From: Solirubrobacterales bacterium
GTDB taxonomy: Bacteria; Actinomycetota; Thermoleophilia; Solirubrobacterales; 70-9
Direction: 5' to 3'
Length of the DNA: 64,000 nt
NCBI GenBank assembly: GCA_016712175.1
Contig: JADJRQ010000001.1
Location: 1,178,001-1,242,000, forward strand
Shown here: positions 47,032 to 56,618 of the stretch, piece after piece
Numbering within the stretch: the stretch's first letter is position 1
Layout of the letters: the number at the start of each line of letters is the position of its first letter
Made by a program: the position numbers and the translations under genes
The notes under the pieces: model-generated
Told to the model about the DNA's origin: nothing
Database searches by the model: none
The model's input: only the letters and a program-made list of their open reading frames with translations

Positions 47032-47213
47032 AGGGGAACAGTAGCGCTTGTGGATTCTACGATCATGAAACGGCCAAGGCTAGGCTGGCAACGATTCTCT
47101 CAGCCGTTGGAAACACCCGAGAAGTACTTGCCTTCGTCCATATCTCTCTTTGTCCGCTGCCGCCACCCGGGGCTACGGGCGGGCGATGATTCCGGCGACT
47201 TTCTGGCGGATAC

Positions 47214-48236
47214 TTGCGATACGATCGGCTTCGCCTTGGAAGCCAACCGACCGAGGAGGCGATTTTCGTCAGCCACCCAGCGTCACGCCACGAGCGAAGT
47301 GAATCCGCCCCGATCCGCTTGATCGAGCAGGCGGTGAAGGCGCCGTCTTCCCACAACACCCAGCCGTGGATCTTCGAGCCGAGCGAAGGCGAAATTCTAT
47401 TGAGACCCGATCGGAACCGGGCCTTGCCAGTCAACGACGCCGACGACCGCGAGTTGACGATCAGCTGCGGAGCGGCTCTGTTCAACCTTCGCGCGGCCGC
47501 CGCCGCGGCCGGCACCGGCACGAGCGTCGAACTGCTGGCTACAGGAACGAGCTCTGACCCGCTCGCCCGGGTTCGGATCGAGCCTGGCCCGGGCGGCGAG
47601 GATGGTTCGCTGGCCGGATTCATCGGGAAGCGCCGGACCGTTCGCAAGCCCTTTCAGGAACGCGCGGTCGAGCAGGCTCTGGTTTCCGGGCTGGGTGGCG
47701 CGGTCGAGGCCGAGGGTGCCTGGCTCTGCGAGGTCGAAGATGATCGACGCGCCGATATTGCCGGGCTGGTCGCTGAGGGCGACCGGATCCAGTTCTCGGA
47801 CCCGGAATGGCGCCGCGAGCTTTCCGGCTGGATGCGGTCATCGCGCAAGGGCGATGGCATGTCCCTTTTCGGTCTTGTCACTCCTTTCGTAAGGCCCGTG
47901 GTGAGGGCTTTCGATCTTGGCAAGAGCACAGCCGAGAAGGACCGGAAGCTGGCCGGGGAGGCACCGCTCCTGGTGGTTCTCGGGACAGATGGCGACTCGC
48001 CGGAGGACTGGCTCCGGGCCGGGCAGGCCGTTCAACGTGCCTTGCTGGTTGCCGCCGGCGAAGGAGTACAGGCCGGCTACCTGAACCAGCCCTGCCAGGT
48101 GCCCGAGTTGAGGCCGCGTCTCGGCCGGCTGCTCTCCAGGCCGGGCCACCCGCAACTGGTTCTCCGGCTGGGCTACCCGGACGAGGAGCTCCGCCCGGTG
48201 GTCCGGCGTCCGGTTCAGGACATGCTCCGTATCTGA
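47214..48236 (+). CDS. Acg-like nitroreductase-family flavoprotein
   Basis: 340 residues if TTG 47214 is the start; the first 30 residues lack family features and the real start may be later. Conserved SSHNTQPWIFEP, RRTVRKPFQE and the C-terminal GYPDEELRPVVRRP match the Acg (Rv2032-type) branch of nitroreductase-like proteins, which have an unusual closed active site and are linked to stress or dormancy. FMN binding is likely. It is 34 bases upstream of the serine hydrolase on the same strand. Confidence 0.72.
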   Translation: MRYDRLRLGSQPTEEAIFVSHPASRHERSESAPIRLIEQAVKAPSSHNTQPWIFEPSEGEILLRPDRNRALPVNDADDRELTISCGAALFNLRAAAAAAGTGTSVELLATGTSSDPLARVRIEPGPGGEDGSLAGFIGKRRTVRKPFQERAVEQALVSGLGGAVEAEGAWLCEVEDDRRADIAGLVAEGDRIQFSDPEWRRELSGWMRSSRKGDGMSLFGLVTPFVRPVVRAFDLGKSTAEKDRKLAGEAPLLVVLGTDGDSPEDWLRAGQAVQRALLVAAGEGVQAGYLNQPCQVPELRPRLGRLLSRPGHPQLVLRLGYPDEELRPVVRRPVQDMLRI

Positions 48237-48270
48237 TGCCGGGAAGGCGCGAGATGGACCCCGGTCGCGA

Positions 48271-49798
48271 ATGAGGCCTGGACGAGTCTGCAACTCGATC
48301 GCGGCAGTGGCTTTGGCGTTGGTGGCGCTGTCGCTGCTGCCGGGGGCATCGCCGGCCTTCGGCTCGATCCCGAAATCGACGATCGACCGGATCGACAGCT
48401 ACGTCGACAACGAACTTCAGAGCAACGGGGTGCCGGGGGCGTCGCTGGCGATCGTCGATCGCGACCGCACAGTGCACGTTCGCGCGTTTGGCGAGACAGG
48501 GAGGGGTGATCAACCGGTCGAAGCCCGGACTCCGTTCATCACCTGCTCGGTATCGAAATCGTTCACCGCTCTGGCGGTGATGCAGCTCGTCGAAGGCGGA
48601 AAGGTCGATCTCGATGCTCCGGTCGGCCGCTACCTCGGCGGTTTCGAGCTGGCGCCGGCGAGCCGGTCGGATCAGGTCACAGTCCGGACGCTTTTGAACC
48701 AGACCAGCGGCCTTGCCACCACGGCCGGAGGGGCCGAGATGCGGTATCTGGATCAGAAATCGATTCGGGACACGGCCATGACGTTGAATGGGGAAGAACT
48801 TCAGGGCCCACCGGGCACCGAGTTCCGGTACTCGAACGCAAACTACGTTCTGCTCGGGGCGGTGATCGAAGAGGTTTCCGGCGAGAGCTATCAGGACTAC
48901 GTCCGCCGGAACATCTTCGCCCACTACGGATGAAACACAGCTACGTCGATCTGGCCCGGGCCGAAAGTGCTGGCCTCGCCGAGGGCCACCGCTACTGGTT
49001 TGGCTGGGTGTTCCCCCACACCTCGTATACGACCGGACTGATCCCCGCGGGCGGAGTGATCTCGACCGCACCCGACATGGCTCGTTACCTGCGGATGATG
49101 CTGAACGGCGGCGAACTCGATGGCCACCGGGTGCTTTCGCGACAGGGCGTTGCCACGCTGACCAGCCCCGTCGCAGCAACGACGGTTGGCCCCTGGGCTA
49201 AGGACCCCGACGTCTCCTACGGGATGGGCTGGTACGTCGGCGGGGGTCCGTTCGGTCCCGAGCCGGCCGTCTTCCATCCCGGTGGGTCGCCCGACTTCGG
49301 GTCGATGGCGGTTCTTCTGCCGGCGCAGGAGCAGGGTCTCGTCCTGCTCTACAACGTGACCCCGGAGGTTGAACTGCCCGGTGCCGCGGGGATGTCGACC
49401 GGATCCCGGCCGGTGCGGTCAGCATCCTCATGGGGACGGACCCGGCCGGCGGCTGGACGATGCACACCTACTACATCTTCTTCGACCTGCTGGCGGCGCT
49501 TCTGATTGGCGCCGCTGTCTGGACCCTGACTCGGGCGGTCAGGCGCCCGTTGACGCCAGCCGGGTCAGCGGTCCGCGCGGCCCTCAGGGTGGCCCGGTCC
49601 GTCCTGGCCCTCGCCGCGGGACTGCTGCTGCTTTTCTTTCCCGTTCTCACCGGAACCGGGTGGCGGGTGATCTTACTTTCGGTGCCGGATTTCGCGTTGG
49701 TACTGCTCGTGCTCGGACTGCTGCTCCTGGCCAACGGGGCCTACGGGCTGGGCCGCCAGGCCCAAATCAGGCGGGTATCGAGAACCCGGGCCGCATGA
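48271..49798 (+). CDS. Class C beta-lactamase-like serine hydrolase with a C-terminal membrane domain, two frameshifts
   Basis: About 509 residues when restored. A signal peptide is at 1-31 (LVALSLLPGASPAFG). The catalytic SxxK is in CSVSKSFTALAV and the Tyr-x-Asn in RYSNANYVLLG; the C-terminal HxG region is FHPGGSPDFGSM. Reading stops at 48933 unless one C is added to CCC 48920-48922 (FAPLRMKHSYVD). A second G added at 49388-49391 leads to DVDRIPAGAVSILMG, and to three hydrophobic helices at the end (FDLLAALLIGAAVW and others). Such proteins hydrolyse D-amino-acid peptides, esters or beta-lactams. Naive callers would give three pieces. Confidence 0.78.
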
Positions 49799-50469
49799 TG
49801 AAAGAAGAGACTGGCAGAACGGATCCGCCTGACTCGAAGGAAAGCTCCGGACCGTCCGGGAGCCGCCGCCGGATCGTTCTCGGCGGATCGCTTCTGATCC
49901 TTGCCGGAGTCGGGATCCTGATGGGCATCATTACGGCGGAGGCACTCTTCACCTACCCGTACAGCACAGCGGGCAACACGATCAGCGATCTGGGCTCAAC
50001 GTGGCAGCCGGGTGACCATGTCCGCGAACCATCGGCCACGATCTTCAACACGACCATGATTGTCACGGGACTGATGATTGCCGCCGGTGCGGTGGCCATC
50101 CGCAAGGCCACCGACAGCAGGGCGCTGACCGTCGCAACGACCCTCCTTGGCATCTTCGTCTTCCTGGTGGGCATCTTTCCAGGGAACGAGATCAACGGCA
50201 GCCCCGATACCTCGGGAGTTCATCCCGTAGTCGCCTCGCTCACTTTCCTCATCGGGGGAGTCGCGGCGATCCTTGCCGGACGGGCCGCCCGGCCGCCCTT
50301 CCGCTATCTCTCGATTTGCCTGGGTGCAATCGCACTCCTCGCCCTGGTCCTCTCCGGCTGGCTCGGCGACACCAGGCTCGGCGAAGGAGGCATCGAGCGC
50401 TGGGTCGCCTATCCGATCGTGCTCTGGCTGGTGGCCTTCGGCGCATACTTGCTCGGCGAATCCAAGTGA
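49798..50469 (+). CDS. DUF998-family membrane protein
   Basis: About 223 residues (ATG 49795 or 49798), with an N-terminal polar tail and about six transmembrane helices. YPYSTAGNTISDLGSTWQPG is the hallmark motif of DUF998 proteins. It overlaps the end of the serine hydrolase (ATGATGA). Function unknown; often near lipid or wall genes. Confidence 0.8.
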   Translation: MKEETGRTDPPDSKESSGPSGSRRRIVLGGSLLILAGVGILMGIITAEALFTYPYSTAGNTISDLGSTWQPGDHVREPSATIFNTTMIVTGLMIAAGAVAIRKATDSRALTVATTLLGIFVFLVGIFPGNEINGSPDTSGVHPVVASLTFLIGGVAAILAGRAARPPFRYLSICLGAIALLALVLSGWLGDTRLGEGGIERWVAYPIVLWLVAFGAYLLGESK

Positions 50470-50526
50470 TGTGAGTTGACCCAGACCAAGCCTCTACCAT
50501 TGCGCTTCTCATGACCGGGTCAAGCG

Positions 50527-51186
50527 TTGACAGTTGAGATCCTCTTTCTGGCGATCGCCAGCACGATCAGACCAACGAGTCTGGCGGCTGTCTACGCCAT
50601 GCTCTCCACTGAGCGTGCCCGGCGATTCCTGATCGTCTACATCGCCTCCGGGCTGGCCTTCACGGTCGGCTTCGGCATGCTGGCGGTCTGGGCATTCCAC
50701 GGGGCTACCCTCGGCCCCGGCAGTGACAATGCCGAAGACCTGGCGGAGATAATCGGCGGCGTCGTGCTGCTTGCTTTTGCCGGCGCCATGCTGCTCGGCC
50801 TGATCGGCGGCGACCATACCGAGGACGCGCCGAGGCCAGGAGAGAGTTGGGGCAGGAGGCTGGAACAGGGGCTGACCGTCAAGACCGCCGCCATCGCAGG
50901 ACCGGCGACCCATATTCCTGGCCTGTTCTATCTGGTCGCGATCAACGTGGTCGTCGGCAACAGGACGGGCATCTTCCTCAGCCTGTTCGAGATCCTGCTT
51001 TACAACCTGATCTGGTTTGCGATTCCGTTCGCCGCTCTGGCGGTCTGCATGGTGGCGCCGGAAGTGGCGCGCGAGAGAGTGGGATTGGTCAACGACTGGG
51101 CTCGGACCAACAGCCGCTCGATCGTGATCACGGTCTCGATCGTCATGGGCAGCGTTTTTGTAGTCCTGGGAGCGCTGTCGATCTGA
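50527..51186 (+). CDS. GAP/SfLAP-type six-helix membrane protein (Sap-like)
   Basis: TTG start, 219 residues. Six helices, opening MTVEILFLAIASTIRPTSLA and with the TAAIAGPATHIPGLFYLVAI block typical of mycobacterial Sap (sulfolipid-addressing) and Gap-like proteins, which help export glycolipids. Same strand as DUF998 with a 57-base gap. Substrate unknown. Confidence 0.75.
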   Translation: MTVEILFLAIASTIRPTSLAAVYAMLSTERARRFLIVYIASGLAFTVGFGMLAVWAFHGATLGPGSDNAEDLAEIIGGVVLLAFAGAMLLGLIGGDHTEDAPRPGESWGRRLEQGLTVKTAAIAGPATHIPGLFYLVAINVVVGNRTGIFLSLFEILLYNLIWFAIPFAALAVCMVAPEVARERVGLVNDWARTNSRSIVITVSIVMGSVFVVLGALSI

Positions 51187-51187
51187 G

Positions 51188-52039
51188 TCAAAGACTGTCG
51201 GAAGGGTCAGCCGAAGCTTCGTCGGGCATCTCCCTCTCGCGATTCGCCGCGGTAATCATGTAGGCCCCGTAGAAGGCTGCCACCAGGGCAAGGGCCGCAA
51301 CCAGCACATGCCAGGCGGGACGGGTCAGCCTTTCCTGAAAGAGCAGAACGCCGAGTAGCACGCTGATCGCCGGATTGGAAACGGCGACCGCTGCCATCGC
51401 CGGAGCAAACTGTCCGGTTGAAAGAGAAAGCTGCTGGATTCCGAAAGCAGCCAGGCCGAAACCAACCAGCATGTATCCCTCCGGATGCGACAGAACGTCC
51501 TCGAGTCCGTTTGGCAACTGATCGATTGTTGCCTTCGCAAAAGAGGCCGAGAGGCCGAAGAGCAGACCTGCCGCCACGCCAAAAATAGCCGCCTTGTTCG
51601 CCGGCTTCGCCCTCGTTCCGTAGATGATCAGCAGAACCGAGGGAACGCCGACGAGCACGATTGCGAACAGGTATTTCAGATAGGCAGCGGAGTTGACGCC
51701 GCTGTCAGGATTACCGACCGGGGTGAACAGGACCTGGCGCCTGACCACGAACTGTTTGGTTATCCAGTACCCGAAGGGCAGCGCGAAGACGATCGTCATC
51801 ACCAGCAGCGGCTGGACGACGACCAGCCTGCCCTCACCGAGGGCGATGCCCTGAGTTCCGTAACCGACCAGCAGGACAACGCTTCCCAGCAACCAGACCG
51901 GCACCGTGATCATGCGAAAGAGGCTTTTCACGCCAGTCACACGGCGTCCCTCTTCAGCGAGCCGGAACTGGCCCTTCTGCTGAAGGGCAGCCGCCAGGGC
52001 AAAGCAGAACGCGGCTATCAGGGCAAAGATCGCGGCCAA
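51188..52039 (-). CDS. DMT-superfamily (EamA/NIPA-like) transporter
   Basis: 283 residues with eight or nine helices. Starts MAAIFALIAAFCFALAAALQ, has GEGRLVVVQPLLVMTIVFAL, and the second EamA-like half LLFGLSASFAKATIDQL plus AVSNPAISVLLGVLLFQE. It converges on the GAP gene, leaving 1 base between stops. Family exports or imports small metabolites; substrate unknown. Confidence 0.8.
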   Translation of the reverse strand: MAAIFALIAAFCFALAAALQQKGQFRLAEEGRRVTGVKSLFRMITVPVWLLGSVVLLVGYGTQGIALGEGRLVVVQPLLVMTIVFALPFGYWITKQFVVRRQVLFTPVGNPDSGVNSAAYLKYLFAIVLVGVPSVLLIIYGTRAKPANKAAIFGVAAGLLFGLSASFAKATIDQLPNGLEDVLSHPEGYMLVGFGLAAFGIQQLSLSTGQFAPAMAAVAVSNPAISVLLGVLLFQERLTRPAWHVLVAALALVAAFYGAYMITAANREREMPDEASADPSDSL

Positions 52040-52234
52040 TTCAGAATCAGGCTACAGGGCACGTCCCCGTAAAATGACGCCTGCCAGAACCGACATGGAG
52101 CCAACAAGCTCATCTAGACTGCGATCGGGTTCTCCCGCGACGGCATCGACGGCCGGTCCTTCGTCGCCGGGTCGCCTGAACCCTCCCGCAACCCTGCTGA
52201 GAACCGCGACCGACAGTAGTAGAAAGAAGTCAAC

Positions 52235-54883
52235 ATGACGAAGTATGTTTACGATTTCACCGAGGGTTCCCGCGACATGCGTGACCTTCTGGGCGGCAAG
52301 GGAGCAAACATCGCGGAGATGACACGCCTGCTCGGTGCCGAAAGGGTGCCCGGTGGCTTCACCATTTCTACCGAGGCGTGTGTTGCATACCTCGAAGCCG
52401 GTCAAGCTGAACCGGAAGAGCTTGCGGGCCAGGTCGACGAAGGGCTCGACCGCCTCGAGAAGCAGGTCGGAAAGCTCCTCGGAGATGAAGAGGACCCCTT
52501 GCTCGTCTCGGTTCGCTCCGGTGCCCGGGATTCGATGCCGGGAATGCTGGATACGATCCTCAACCTCGGACTGAACGACCGTTCGGTAGCCGGGCTTGCG
52601 GCACGCACGGACAATCAGCGCTTCGCCTGGGACGCATACCGCCGATTCGCGCAGATGTTCGGAAACGTGACCCGCGGCATCGGTGGCGACCGCTACGAAG
52701 CCGCGATCAGGGAACAAAAGAATCAAGCCGGGGTCAGCGGGGACATGGATCTCACGGCGGACGACCTGAAGCAGCTGGTAGCCCGATTCAAGGCCCTCTA
52801 CAGCGAGGAAACGGGTGAGGAGTTTCCCGAGGAACCCCGGGAGCAGCTTGATCTGGCGATCAAGGCAGTGTTCGGCTCCTGGTCAGGAAATCGGGCGGTC
52901 GAGTATCGACGGATCAACCGAATCCCTGACGACTGGGGTACGGCTGTAAACGTCCAGCAGATGGTTTTCGGCAACAGGGGCGCTAACTCTGGATCGGGGG
53001 TGGTCTTCTCCCGGGATGAGATGACTGGCGGGCCCGATCCCTCCGGAGACTTCCTGCCAAACGCGCAGGGCGAAGACGTGGTGGCCGGCGTTCGAAACCC
53101 TCGTGACATCTCGGAGATGCCCGAACTGATGCCCCAGGCCTACGGTGAGCTGATCGAAATTCTCGGCGTGCTCGAGAATCACTACGGCGATATGCAGGAC
53201 ACCGAATTCACGGTCGAGGAAGGCCGCCTCTACATGCTGCAGACACGAAGCGCCAAACGGCCCGCCCAGGCGGCGGTCCGTTTCGCGGTCGACGCAGTTT
53301 CTGAAGGACTGCTCAGCCGGGAGCAGGCCTTGATGACAATCGATGCCACCAGGCTCGAGGCCCTGCTTCATCCGACCCTGGACCCGGACACCTCCTACGA
53401 AGTGCTGGCCGAGGGCATCAGCGCCTCACCGGGCGCGGCAAAGGGAGAGATAGTTTTTACGGCCAAAGATGCGGTCGCGGCCGATTCTGCCGGTCGCGAT
53501 GTGATTCTGGTCAGAGCCTTCACCGAGGCCGATGATGTGGCTGGCTTCTTCGCGGCGCGCGGCATCTTGACCTCCGAAGGGGGTAAGGCCAGCCACGCCG
53601 CATTGGTCGCCCGTGGCATGGGTCGTCCCTGTGTCGCTGGCGCCTCGGCGCTCGAGGTTGATGAAGAAAATCATGAGCTCAGGGTCGGCGACAGGACTCT
53701 TCACGAGGGCGACCTGATCGCGATCGACGGAACCTCCGGTGTGGCGACAACAGACGATGTTCCGCTGGTAGAACCGAAGGTCGATTCGAACTTCGAGACG
53801 GTCCTCGGGTGGGCCGACGGGATCAGGCGCCTGGGCGTCCGGGCCAACGCTGACTCACCGGTAGACGCCGCTAAATCCAGGGAGTTCGGTGCTGAAGGAA
53901 TCGGGCTCTGCCGGACAGAGCATATGTTCATGGCCGCCGACCGCCAGCCCCGGATGCAGGCGATGATCATGGCTTCTGAGGAAAGCGAGCGCCGGCGAGC
54001 ACTGGGGGAGCTGCTTCCTCTTCAGCAGTCGGACTTCGAGCAGCTCTTCGAAGTGATGAGCGGCTTTCCGGTGACGATCCGGCTGCTTGACCCGCCGCTC
54101 CATGAGTTCTTGCCCGCCATAGAGGATCTGGTCCAGAAAGTCGAGCGAGGCCGGGCCGGTGACGGAGAGAACCTCCGGGATCTGGAGAAGACTCTGGACC
54201 GGGTCCATGAGTTGGTCGAAATCAACCCGATGCTCGGTACCCGCGGCGTCCGATTGGGGATCCTCCACGCCGAGATCTACGAAATGCAGGTCAGAGCGAT
54301 CGTGCGGGCGGCCTTGGCGGTGGAGGACCGTTCGGGAGAGGGTCCAGACCTGGAGATCATGATCCCGCTGGTCGCCTACGAAAAGGAACTCCAGCTCGCC
54401 CGGGATCTGGTCGAGCGCGTCTTGGGTGAAGAGGGCGGAGACCGGCTGCGGTTGAGCGTGGGAACGATGATTGAGCTGCCTCGGGCCTGCATTGTGGCCG
54501 ACCGGATCGGGCGAGTCGCCGACTTTTTCTCCTTCGGGACCAACGATCTGACTCAGACCACCATCGGGCTCTCGCGGGACGACATCGAGGGAAAGATTCT
54601 GGCCAGGTACATCGAGCGGGACATAGTTGACCGAAGCCCATTCGAGACGCTCGACAGTCCCGGTGTCGGCTGGTTGGTCCGCCTGGCCGCATGGACCGGT
54701 CGCGAAGCCAACGCGAACCTCGGGCTCGGGGTCTGTGGCGAACATGGCGGCGACCCGGAATCGATCGCTTTCTTCGACGCTGCCAACCTTGATTACGTCA
54801 GCTGCTCGCCGTTTCGGGTACCGATAGCTCGGGTGGCCGCGGCTCAATCTGCGATCGGTCTTCGAAAAGAGGGTGCCAAGTAG
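52235..54883 (+). CDS. ppdK: Pyruvate, phosphate dikinase
   Basis: 882 residues. The N-terminal ATP-grasp domain has GGKGANIAEM and VSVRSGARDSMPGMLDTILN. The phospho-carrier H454 is in LTSEGGKASHAALVARGMG, and C834 in LGVCGEHGGDPES closes the PEP-binding barrel. These two lie close to H455/C831 of the Clostridium symbiosum enzyme. It interconverts pyruvate, ATP and phosphate with PEP, AMP and PPi for glycolysis or gluconeogenesis. The 195-base gap upstream shows no recognised regulatory motif. Confidence 0.95.
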   Translation: MTKYVYDFTEGSRDMRDLLGGKGANIAEMTRLLGAERVPGGFTISTEACVAYLEAGQAEPEELAGQVDEGLDRLEKQVGKLLGDEEDPLLVSVRSGARDSMPGMLDTILNLGLNDRSVAGLAARTDNQRFAWDAYRRFAQMFGNVTRGIGGDRYEAAIREQKNQAGVSGDMDLTADDLKQLVARFKALYSEETGEEFPEEPREQLDLAIKAVFGSWSGNRAVEYRRINRIPDDWGTAVNVQQMVFGNRGANSGSGVVFSRDEMTGGPDPSGDFLPNAQGEDVVAGVRNPRDISEMPELMPQAYGELIEILGVLENHYGDMQDTEFTVEEGRLYMLQTRSAKRPAQAAVRFAVDAVSEGLLSREQALMTIDATRLEALLHPTLDPDTSYEVLAEGISASPGAAKGEIVFTAKDAVAADSAGRDVILVRAFTEADDVAGFFAARGILTSEGGKASHAALVARGMGRPCVAGASALEVDEENHELRVGDRTLHEGDLIAIDGTSGVATTDDVPLVEPKVDSNFETVLGWADGIRRLGVRANADSPVDAAKSREFGAEGIGLCRTEHMFMAADRQPRMQAMIMASEESERRRALGELLPLQQSDFEQLFEVMSGFPVTIRLLDPPLHEFLPAIEDLVQKVERGRAGDGENLRDLEKTLDRVHELVEINPMLGTRGVRLGILHAEIYEMQVRAIVRAALAVEDRSGEGPDLEIMIPLVAYEKELQLARDLVERVLGEEGGDRLRLSVGTMIELPRACIVADRIGRVADFFSFGTNDLTQTTIGLSRDDIEGKILARYIERDIVDRSPFETLDSPGVGWLVRLAAWTGREANANLGLGVCGEHGGDPESIAFFDAANLDYVSCSPFRVPIARVAAAQSAIGLRKEGAK

Positions 54884-54938
54884 CGGGCGACGCAGCTACG
54901 CAGTCCACTTGCTCGCGGACTTTGGAACCTCAGCGCCA

Positions 54939-55011
54939 AGCCGACGAGCGGAATCGAACCGCTGACCCCTTCATTACGAGTGAAGTGCTCTACCAACTGA
55001 GCTACGTCGGC
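54939..55011 (-). tRNA. tRNA-Thr (anticodon CGT)
   Basis: On the minus strand a full cloverleaf: acceptor stem GCCGACG/CGTCGGC, D-arm AGCTCAGTTGGTAGAGCA, anticodon arm CTTCA-CTCGTAA-TGAAG with CGT at 34-36, and T-arm GTTCGATTC. Discriminator base is T as read here; no CCA is encoded. Between ppdK and the TMEM175-like gene. Confidence 0.96.
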
Positions 55012-55077
55012 GCTCGGCGGCATTGTAGGTGGTGGCGGGTTGTCTGGATCGTCCGGTGCCGCTGTGACAATCGGTCG

Positions 55078-55716
55078 ATGGTTGAGCCCCGCGAAAAGGA
55101 CCTCTCCTCGCTCGAACGGGGCAAGGACCTTTCGCGCATCTTCGCTTTCACCGACGGCGTCTACGCGATTGCGATCACGCTGCTCGTCCTGCAGATCGAA
55201 GTGCCGGCCGGGGTTACCGGCGACGCCTCCCTCTGGTCTGGCATCAAGGACCAAGGTCCCGATCTTCTGGCGTTTGCGATCAGCTTCGTCGTGATCGGCA
55301 TGAACTGGGTGGGAGCCCACCGTTTCATGAGGACCGTGAACGAATATGACCGCGGGTTGATGCTGCTGACCCTGTTCTCCCTTTTCTGGATCGTGCTGAT
55401 CCCCTTCACCAGTCAGCTCATGGGCGAATACGGCGGCGACGCACCGCTCTCGATCGTCTTCTACATCCTGAACATGGCCGCCGTGGTGATCGCCTCGGCC
55501 CTGATGCAGCGGCACGTGCTGAAGGCCCGGCTGGGCTTGGCCGAATACGAGGAGGACACCGAACTCTCCTTTCGGTCGAGCCTGTTCACGGCCTGCGTTT
55601 TCATCCTGACCATCCCGCTGGCGTTTGTCGTCGGGACCTTCGTCTTCTTCCTCTGGTTCGGTCTCCGGTGGGACCCCTACCAGCGGCGTCGCGACGCGCT
55701 CGCTGCTACTTCTTGA
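55078..55716 (+). CDS. TMEM175/DUF1211-family potassium-channel-like protein
   Basis: 212 residues, six helices. The pore helix motif RIFAFTDGVYAIAITLLVLQ fits the R-x-x-x-FSD family signature (here F-T-D). Bacterial homologues form K+-selective channels. ATG 55078 is the first start in the frame after the tRNA. Overlaps the convergent exported protein by 11 bases. Confidence 0.82.
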   Translation: MVEPREKDLSSLERGKDLSRIFAFTDGVYAIAITLLVLQIEVPAGVTGDASLWSGIKDQGPDLLAFAISFVVIGMNWVGAHRFMRTVNEYDRGLMLLTLFSLFWIVLIPFTSQLMGEYGGDAPLSIVFYILNMAAVVIASALMQRHVLKARLGLAEYEEDTELSFRSSLFTACVFILTIPLAFVVGTFVFFLWFGLRWDPYQRRRDALAATS

Positions 55717-56281
55717 ACTTGACCGGCGACAGGCAGTTGACGATGCCGCGCCAGCCGAGCGAACCGCCCTGGCCGTCGAAGTCGGCGTTGACCACTGTGA
55801 CCCACCAGGTGCGCGGGGTGTAGGCACCGTTAATCGGGTTGTTCGGACTGGAAGCCGAGATCACCAGGTTGACGTATTTGGTCAGCACCCCGCCGGAGAC
55901 CGCGGCCGCACCATGCGGGCAGGCCAGCTTGACGTAGGTGCCCTTGCCGTGCTCGGTAAGGATCGGCGATTCGGAATCGGTGATGCGTGACTGGAAGGTG
56001 ATCGGCTTGACCTTGCGCCGCTTCTTCTTGCTCTTCTTCTTCGAGGCGGAGATCGCAGCGCTGTTGACCGCGATGTTGCCAGCGGCGACCTGAGCTTTGG
56101 TCGCGGGGACCGTGTCGACGTTCGGAGCGCGCGCGAGGTCCGGTTGCTGGGGGAGTCCGTCGCCGACCGTGGGGGCGACCCCGACGACCAGTCCCAGCGC
56201 GAGCAGGCCCGCGACAACGCCAAAGCGTCTCCTGAGCTTGCGGTGATCCGTTCCCTGTTCTTCCCTGCCTGCACCCTCCAT
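55706..56281 (-). CDS. Exported hypothetical protein with a basic linker
   Basis: 191 residues from ATG 56281. N-terminal hydrophobic segment GVVAGLLALGLVVGVAPTVG preceded by basic residues, likely a signal anchor. A lysine-rich stretch (ASKKKSKKKRRKVKP) follows, then a small beta-rich domain with two cysteines (VKLACPHGAAAVSGG and GIVNCLSPVK) that may form a disulfide. I do not recognise the family. Divergent from tatA. Confidence 0.6.
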   Translation of the reverse strand: MEGAGREEQGTDHRKLRRRFGVVAGLLALGLVVGVAPTVGDGLPQQPDLARAPNVDTVPATKAQVAAGNIAVNSAAISASKKKSKKKRRKVKPITFQSRITDSESPILTEHGKGTYVKLACPHGAAAVSGGVLTKYVNLVISASSPNNPINGAYTPRTWWVTVVNADFDGQGGSLGWRGIVNCLSPVKFKK

Positions 56282-56341
56282 GACTCCATTCTTACATGCC
56301 GGGGCCAGGAACCGGGACATCTGGCCATAGACTAGGCCCCA

Positions 56342-56584
56342 ATGCCAATTGGCCTGCTCCCAAATATCGGACCGCTTGAACTCGGCATCCTTCTGGTGCT
56401 GGTGATCATCATCTTCGGGCCCAAGCGCATCCCGCAGACCGCCCGGGCGATCGGCGAGGGATTCCGCAATTTCAAGGGGTCAGTCAAGGGTCCGGATGAA
56501 GACAAGCCGGACGAGCTGACGAAGGCCGAGGCAACTGACCAGGCTTCGACGAAGCCGCCCGAGAAGAGCAGGACAGAGAGCTGA
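56342..56584 (+). CDS. tatA: Sec-independent protein translocase TatA
   Basis: 80 residues: short N-terminal helix GPLELGILLVLVIIIFGPKR with the conserved FGPKRIPQ hinge, amphipathic helix ARAIGEGFRNFKG and an acidic tail. TatA forms the pore for folded proteins. No tatC lies within the window. The next gene, pgsA, is 34 bases downstream. Confidence 0.9.
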   Translation: MPIGLLPNIGPLELGILLVLVIIIFGPKRIPQTARAIGEGFRNFKGSVKGPDEDKPDELTKAEATDQASTKPPEKSRTES

Positions 56585-56618
56585 TACTGCCCGGCGGCGG
56601 TGTTTCAGAGGACCCGAC

